From: Hyphomicrobiales bacterium
Lineage (GTDB): Bacteria > Pseudomonadota > Alphaproteobacteria > Rhizobiales > JAJFHB01
Direction: 5' to 3'
Length of the DNA stretch: 10,038 nucleotides
Assembly: GCA_021775795.1 (NCBI GenBank)
Contig: JAJFHB010000395.1
Span: forward strand, 1-10,038
Shown: piece after piece, positions 7,417 to 10,038 of the stretch
Position numbering within the stretch: the stretch's first letter is position 1
Layout: every line of letters starts with the position of its first letter
The notes under the pieces: generated by a model
Told to the model about the DNA's origin: nothing
Databases searched by the model: none
Seen by the model: only the letters and a program-made list of their open reading frames with translations
Program-made: the position numbers and the translations under genes

Positions 7417-8358
7417 CTACAGCTTCTCACAGGCTGATTCTATGTCTTCAGGCGTTCCTACAGGGATGGCTTCCAAGTCGCGATTAATGCGCCGCACAAG
7501 CCCACTCAAGACTTTACCGGCCCCGATCTCGAAATACTGCTCAACACCCTGTTCTGCCATGTACATAACACTTTCACGCCAGCGCACCATGCCGGTCACC
7601 TGTTCCACGAGACTGTCGCGAATGGCATCAGGATCACTTACCGCTGCTGCAGTAACATTTGCGACCAGCGGTACAGCAGGAGCAACAGGTGGAATTTCCT
7701 GAAACGCCTCAAACATTGCATCGGCGGCGGGCTTCATCAGGGCGCAGTGGAAGGGTGCACTTACCGCGAGGAGGACGGCGCGCCGCGCGCCACGCTCCTT
7801 GGCAATTTCCAGAGCACGTTCAACCGCAGCCTTATGACCGCTGACAACAACCTGACCGGGTGCGTTGTCGTTTGCCGCCTCGCAAACCTCACCTTGAGCT
7901 GCTTCTGCAGCCACTTCGCGCACGTCATCCAGCTCCAGGCCGAGTAGAGCCGCCATGGCTCCCTCACCCACCGGCGCTGCTGATTGCATGGCGCGGCCGC
8001 GGATTTTCAAAAGGCGGGCGGTGTCGGCGACAGAGAAGGCATCGCATGAGGCAAGAGCAGAATATTCACCCAGTGAATGGCCAGCAACGAAAGCGGCCTT
8101 CGCTGCAATGTCGAGATTTCCCTCATGCTGCAAAGTTCGCATCGCCGCAAGGCTCACAGCCATGATGGCCGGCTGGGCATTTTCCGTCAGTATGAGATCT
8201 TCTTCCGGGCCTTCCCACATGAGTTTGGAAAGGTTCTGCGACAACGCATCATCAACTTCCTGGAAAGTTTCACGCGCCACGGTGAACGCCTTGGCGAGTT
8301 CCAGGCCCATGCCGACCTGCTGGCTTCCCTGTCCGGGGAATACGAAAGCGACTGTCAT
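7417..8358 (-). CDS. fabD: Malonyl-CoA:ACP transacylase (ACP S-malonyltransferase)
   Basis: Predicted 313-residue enzyme that moves the malonyl group from CoA to AcpP, supplying the two-carbon donor for all elongation steps. Seen: the N-terminal FVFPGQGSQ; the nucleophile Ser95 in AGHSLGEYSA; an arginine pair at about 120-122 (KIRGRAMQ) that should hold the malonyl carboxylate; and the catalytic His204 in SAPFHCALM. Length is normal for the family. The start ATG 8358 has AGGG about 8 nt upstream. It is the first gene of the fatty acid cluster, with a good promoter at 8409-8436, and is divergent from rpsF. FabG begins 30 nt after its stop. Confidence 0.97.
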   Translation of the reverse strand: MTVAFVFPGQGSQQVGMGLELAKAFTVARETFQEVDDALSQNLSKLMWEGPEEDLILTENAQPAIMAVSLAAMRTLQHEGNLDIAAKAAFVAGHSLGEYSALASCDAFSVADTARLLKIRGRAMQSAAPVGEGAMAALLGLELDDVREVAAEAAQGEVCEAANDNAPGQVVVSGHKAAVERALEIAKERGARRAVLLAVSAPFHCALMKPAADAMFEAFQEIPPVAPAVPLVANVTAAAVSDPDAIRDSLVEQVTGMVRWRESVMYMAEQGVEQYFEIGAGKVLSGLVRRINRDLEAIPVGTPEDIESACEKL

Positions 8359-8408
8359 CGCTCTTACCCTGTATTATTGAAGTGTGCCGCCCCGAAAATC
8401 CGGCCCAC

Positions 8409-8436
8409 AGATAGCGTTTTGTGACAAGCTGTCAAG
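8409..8436 (-). promoter_or_regulatory. Sigma-70-type promoter for fabD
   Basis: On the minus strand the -35 element is CTTGAC (8431-8436) and the -10 is CTATCT (8409-8414), with a 16-nt spacer. This is a near-match to the alphaproteobacterial consensus CTTGAC/CTATAT, with five of six in the -10. Transcription would begin near 8402, giving a leader of about 44 nt before the fabD ATG. Confidence 0.7.
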
Positions 8437-8446
8437 GTTGCTGACA
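8422..8446. promoter_or_regulatory. TGACA/TGTCA half-site array over the fabD -35
   Basis: Three copies of one 5-bp half-site alternate in direction on the plus strand: TGACA at 8422-8426, TGTCA at 8430-8434 and TGACA at 8442-8446. The first two form a dyad with a 3-bp centre, and the last two a dyad with a 7-bp centre. The middle copy overlaps the fabD -35 hexamer, where a repressor would block transcription. Part of the symmetry is inherent in TTGACA, so the site is only a candidate. Confidence 0.35.
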
Positions 8447-8519
8447 CAGATGAGCGAATCAATACTCGCCCAAACGCAGACAAGAGCCGCGCGGGCGGCG
8501 GATTTTGGGGATTTTTTGT

Positions 8520-8547
8520 TTGCTATGCATCGCAGTTCGCGTATAAG
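8520..8547 (+). promoter_or_regulatory. Candidate promoter for rpsF-rpsR(-rplI)
   Basis: A -10-like TATAAG (8542-8547, five of six with TATAAT) lies 16 nt after TTGCTA (8520-8525, four of six with TTGACA), preceded by a T-rich stretch at 8511-8521 that could act as an upstream element. Transcription would start near 8553, leaving a leader of about 190 nt before the rpsF ATG. Confidence 0.55.
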
Positions 8548-8552
8548 TCGCG

Positions 8553-8745
8553 CGTTTTCGTAGTTCCGGTTGGAGGCTGAACGAAAGTCCGTTTCGATAG
8601 AGAAGCGGTAAGGCGGCTAACCCCGCTCTGCTTTCGGTGTCTCCGCTCTTTTGCCGAACTTTTTGAGCCTTTCCCTCTTTGTCGGCTCAAAAGGGGCTCA
8701 GCGCCGGTTTGCGGAAAATGTGAAAAAAGGAAAGGCAAGAATCGC
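8553..8745 (+). ncRNA. Structured 5' leader of rpsF, candidate S6:S18 autoregulatory element
   Basis: The predicted untranslated leader contains several stems. CGAAA (8582-8586) pairs with TTTCG (8592-8596). AGCGG (8604-8608) pairs with CCGCT (8623-8627). The strongest is an 11-bp hairpin, 8659-8669 with 8684-8694 (core TTTTGAGCC/GGCTCAAAA). A second GGCTCA at 8695-8700 could replace the first as partner of TGAGCC. GCCTTTCC at 8667-8674, in the top of the stem and the loop, is perfectly complementary to GGAAAGGC at 8729-8736, which contains the rpsF ribosome binding site. In many bacteria an S6:S18 complex binds a leader RNA of rpsF and represses it; location and design fit, but I could not match the published consensus with certainty. 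Confidence 0.45.
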
Positions 8746-9234
8746 ATGCCATTGTATGAGCACGTGTTTCTGGTGCGCCAGGATGTCTCTTCGGCACAAG
8801 TCGAGACACTGACGGCCCAGTTCAAAGCAATTATTGAAGGTGACGGCGGCACCATCGCCAAAGCCGAATATTGGGGCGTTAAATCGCTCACCTACCGTAT
8901 CAAGAAGAACCGTAAAGCCCATTTCTCACTCATGAACATTGACGCCAACCACAGCGCGGTTGCGGAAATGGAGCGGCAGATGCAGCTGAGCGAAGACGTA
9001 GTTCGTTTTCTGACGTTGAAGGTTGATGCCCACGAAGAAGGCCCATCTGCAATGATGCGCAGCCGTGGCGGCCGTGATGATAACCGCGGCGGACGTGACC
9101 GCGGTGGACGTGACCGGGACGACCGTGGCCCGCGTGGGGATTCTCGCCCACCGCGCGCCGAGGCAATTCCGCAGGCTGCGACTCCGCCAGCTGCGACCCC
9201 ACCGGCTGAGAGCGCTAAGGAGACTGCAGAATGA
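8746..9234 (+). CDS. rpsF: 30S ribosomal protein S6 with RGG/RD-rich C-terminal tail
   Basis: Predicted 162-residue S6. The ferredoxin-like core covers about residues 1-96, starting [14 protein letters not shown] and including [11 protein letters not shown] at about 50-60, which contributes to the S18 and rRNA interface. S6 binds S18 in the platform of the 30S subunit. After EEGPSAMMR at about 97-105 the protein carries an extra roughly 57-residue tail, first rich in Arg, Gly and Asp (RGGRD units), then Pro/Ala-rich, ending ETAE. Extended charged S6 tails are common in alphaproteobacteria; the RGG-like repeats resemble RNA-binding disordered segments. The start ATG 8746 has GGAAAGG at 8729-8735. 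The stop overlaps the rpsR start (ATGA), so the two are translationally coupled. Confidence 0.97.
   Translation: MPLYEHVFLVRQDVSSAQVETLTAQFKAIIEGDGGTIAKAEYWGVKSLTYRIKKNRKAHFSLMNIDANHSAVAEMERQMQLSEDVVRFLTLKVDAHEEGPSAMMRSRGGRDDNRGGRDRGGRDRDDRGPRGDSRPPRAEAIPQAATPPAATPPAESAKETAE
9085..9114 (+). repeat. 15-bp tandem duplication inside the S6 tail
   Basis: Two adjacent 15-bp units, CGCGGCGGACGTGAC (9085-9099) and CGCGGTGGACGTGAC (9100-9114), differ at one position and each encode an Arg-Gly-Gly-Arg-Asp unit (in shifted register). The tail therefore seems to have grown by short in-frame duplication, and could vary in length between relatives. Confidence 0.8.
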
Positions 9235-9476
9235 GCACGCAAGGTAGTCAGGCCCGCCGGCCGTTCTTCAGGCGCCGCAAATCGTGCCCGTTCTCGGGCG
9301 ACAATGCGCCGAAAATTGACCACAAAGACGTACGTCTGTTGCAACGCTACATTTCCGAGCGCGGCAAGATTGTTCCAAGCCGGATAACAGCGGTGTCAGC
9401 CAAAAAGCAACGCGAGCTTGCCAAGGCAATCAAACGGGCACGTTTCCTCGGGCTTTTGCCCTATCTGGTCAAGTAG
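9231..9476 (+). CDS. rpsR: 30S ribosomal protein S18
   Basis: Predicted 81-residue S18, the partner of S6 in the 30S platform. Seen: a basic N-terminus [13 protein letters not shown], the family core [29 protein letters not shown] (positions about 30-58), and the C-terminal [13 protein letters not shown] helix that contacts 16S rRNA. Length is normal. The ATG overlaps the rpsF stop by 4 nt (ATGA), so no separate ribosome binding site is needed. It is followed by a 182-nt gap before rplI rather than the tight spacing seen inside the pair. Confidence 0.98.
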   Translation: MSTQGSQARRPFFRRRKSCPFSGDNAPKIDHKDVRLLQRYISERGKIVPSRITAVSAKKQRELAKAIKRARFLGLLPYLVK

Positions 9477-9491
9477 GACCTAACAGTTTCT

Positions 9492-9522
9492 GGTTGAGGC
9501 GGACCTGGATCCGCCTCTAACC
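9492..9522 (+). terminator. Strong hairpin after rpsR (possible attenuator)
   Basis: A 12-bp stem with a 6-nt loop (CCTGGA) and one bulged T begins 16 nt after the rpsR stop. It is GC-rich enough to pause or stop RNA polymerase, but only a CTTT follows a few bases later, so it would be a leaky terminator at best. An alternative role is a processing site that sets different mRNA levels for rpsR and rplI. Confidence 0.4.
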
Positions 9523-9582
9523 GCCCTTTGAGCGGGACAGCTGCAATGAATTGCAAGACCACAACAGTTTATGGATGCGCCA

Positions 9583-9606
9583 ACCGCACTGCAGCTTCAG
9601 TGCGGT
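9583..9606 (+). repeat. Perfect 9-bp inverted repeat upstream of rplI
   Basis: ACCGCACTG (9583-9591) and CAGTGCGGT (9598-9606) form a perfect hairpin with a CAGCTT loop, ending about 40 nt before the rplI ribosome binding site. It would fold stably in the mRNA and could be a protein-binding or processing element of the rplI leader. Confidence 0.6.
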
Positions 9607-9658
9607 GCTGCCTCGTTGCGCCCTGCCCCGATAATTTCTCTACAACGGAGACCACGTT

Positions 9659-10038
9659 ATGGAAGTAATTCTGCTTGAGCGTATCGAAAGACTCGGCCAG
9701 ATGGGCGACATCGTTCGCGTTAAAGACGGCTTTGCGCGCAATTTTCTGGTGCCGCAGAAAAAAGCAATGCGTTCCAGTGCAGCAAACAAGGAAGTTTTCG
9801 CCACGCAGCGTGTGCAACTTGAAGCACAAAACCTCGAACGCCGCACGGAAGCCGAAAGTGTTGCCGCAAAAATCGATGGCACAAACTTCACCATCATCCG
9901 CCAGGCTGGGGATTCGGGTCAGTTGTACGGCTCGGTATCAACCCGCGACGTGGCAAATTCTGTCAGCGAGGGTGGTGCAACGATCTCGCGCGGACAGGTC
10001 ATCCTTGACCGTCCGATAAAAAAGGTTGGGCTGCATGA
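9659..10038 (+). CDS. rplI: 50S ribosomal protein L9, N-terminal part (runs off the window)
   Basis: Open frame from ATG 9659 with no stop before the right edge; 126 complete codons are visible. The start has GGAG 8 nt upstream. Seen: the N-terminal rRNA-binding domain MEVILLERIERLGQMGD, the family signature region VRVKDGFARNFLVPQ, then a long charged helix (about residues 45-75) that links the two domains. The start of the C-terminal domain follows, with GQLYGSVSTRDVA and RPIKKVGLH. L9 binds 23S rRNA near the L1 stalk and projects from the 50S subunit. The usual PQGKA after the signature reads PQKKA here, a small departure. Full-length L9 is about 150-200 residues, so the last part is missing only because the window ends. 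Confidence 0.96.
   Translation, partial: MEVILLERIERLGQMGDIVRVKDGFARNFLVPQKKAMRSSAANKEVFATQRVQLEAQNLERRTEAESVAAKIDGTNFTIIRQAGDSGQLYGSVSTRDVANSVSEGGATISRGQVILDRPIKKVGLH

Larger units (their letters stand above)
8359..8745. other. Divergent fabD-rpsF control region without a gene
   Basis: This 387-nt interval holds no plausible gene. Its left part carries the fabD promoter (8409-8436) with overlapping half-site repeats. Its middle is T-rich (8511-8520) and leads into the rpsF promoter (8520-8547). Its right 190 nt form a structured rpsF leader. Reading frames crossing it, for example 8523-8891 on the minus strand, have no family resemblance and overlap rpsF. Confidence 0.8.
9477..9658 (+). other. 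Structured rpsR-rplI spacer with several inverted repeats
   Basis: No convincing gene lies in this 182-nt spacer. It contains: a long hairpin, GAGGCGGA (9496-9503) with TCCGCCTC (9510-9517), extended by GGTT (9492-9495) with AACC (9519-9522) around one bulged T; CCGC (9521-9524) with GCGG (9532-9535); TGCAAT (9542-9547) with ATTGCA (9550-9555); and ACCGCACTG (9583-9591) with CAGTGCGGT (9598-9606). None is followed by a good T run. The rplI ribosome binding site GGAG is at 9647-9650. The stems could cause partial termination, RNA processing or translational control of rplI. Confidence 0.6.

Noticed and set aside
6676..7437. 253-codon plus-strand frame opposite fabG
   Set aside because: It lies fully antisense to an intact fabG with all catalytic residues, and the protein resembles nothing known.
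8497..8520. G-rich and T-rich stretch as an intrinsic terminator
   Set aside because: There is no stable stem directly before the T run and no gene ends there; an upstream promoter element is more likely.
8572..8576. GGAGG in the rpsF leader as the ribosome binding site of a leader peptide
   Set aside because: No ATG, GTG or TTG with a usable frame follows at proper spacing.
8892..9344. 150-codon minus-strand frame opposite rpsF and rpsR
   Set aside because: Its Ser/Arg/Pro-rich sequence is the mirror of the RGG-coding tail of S6, and it overlaps two certain genes.
9571..9678. Small plus-strand frame starting ATG 9571 between rpsR and rplI
   Set aside because: It spans the perfect hairpin at 9583-9606, runs into rplI in another frame, has no clear ribosome binding site and gives a 35-residue product of low likelihood.

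Overview
This window is a core housekeeping region of an alphaproteobacterium. The gene order rsmA / gmk-yicC-mltG-fabF-acpP-fabG-fabD / rpsF-rpsR-rplI is the arrangement I associate with rhizobia-like orders (Hyphomicrobiales and relatives). The protein sequences fit: Gmk has the N-terminal Arg-Arg-Gly-Leu-Met extension, S6 has a long charged tail, and the promoter upstream of fabD matches the CTTGAC-N16-CTATAT style of alphaproteobacterial sigma-70. I cannot name a genus.

Layout, left to right. Positions 2-277 (+) are the 3' end of rsmA (16S rRNA dimethyltransferase). It is followed on the same strand by a zinc-dependent alcohol dehydrogenase (343-1392), which is the only gene here outside the conserved block. 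This pair converges on a long minus-strand series read from right to left: fabD (8358-7417), fabG (7386-6649), acpP (6452-6216), fabF (6102-4837), mltG (4657-3113), yicC (2981-2088) and gmk (2095-1445). At 8359-8745 a 387-nt divergent control region separates fabD from the plus-strand ribosomal-protein genes rpsF (8746-9234), rpsR (9231-9476) and rplI (9659 to the window edge).

How the genes work together. FabD loads malonate onto AcpP, FabF condenses it with the growing acyl chain, and FabG performs the first reduction, so four adjacent genes supply the core of fatty acid elongation. MltG cuts nascent peptidoglycan, YicC is an endoribonuclease, and Gmk makes GDP. On the other side, S6 and S18 form a heterodimer in the 30S platform, and L9 is a 50S protein.

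No clearly new biological system, mobile element, CRISPR array, tRNA or rRNA gene was seen. The parts most worth a second look are non-coding. First, the rpsF leader is structured and has a perfect 8-nt complement to the rpsF Shine-Dalgarno, a possible S6:S18 autoregulatory element. Second, the 182-nt rpsR-rplI spacer is full of inverted repeats. Third, TGTCA/TGACA half-sites overlap the fabD -35. Fourth, bulged or palindromic stem-loops lie between fabF and mltG and upstream of acpP. Among the proteins, the long acidic C-terminal tail of MltG and the RGG/RD-rich tail of S6 stand out.
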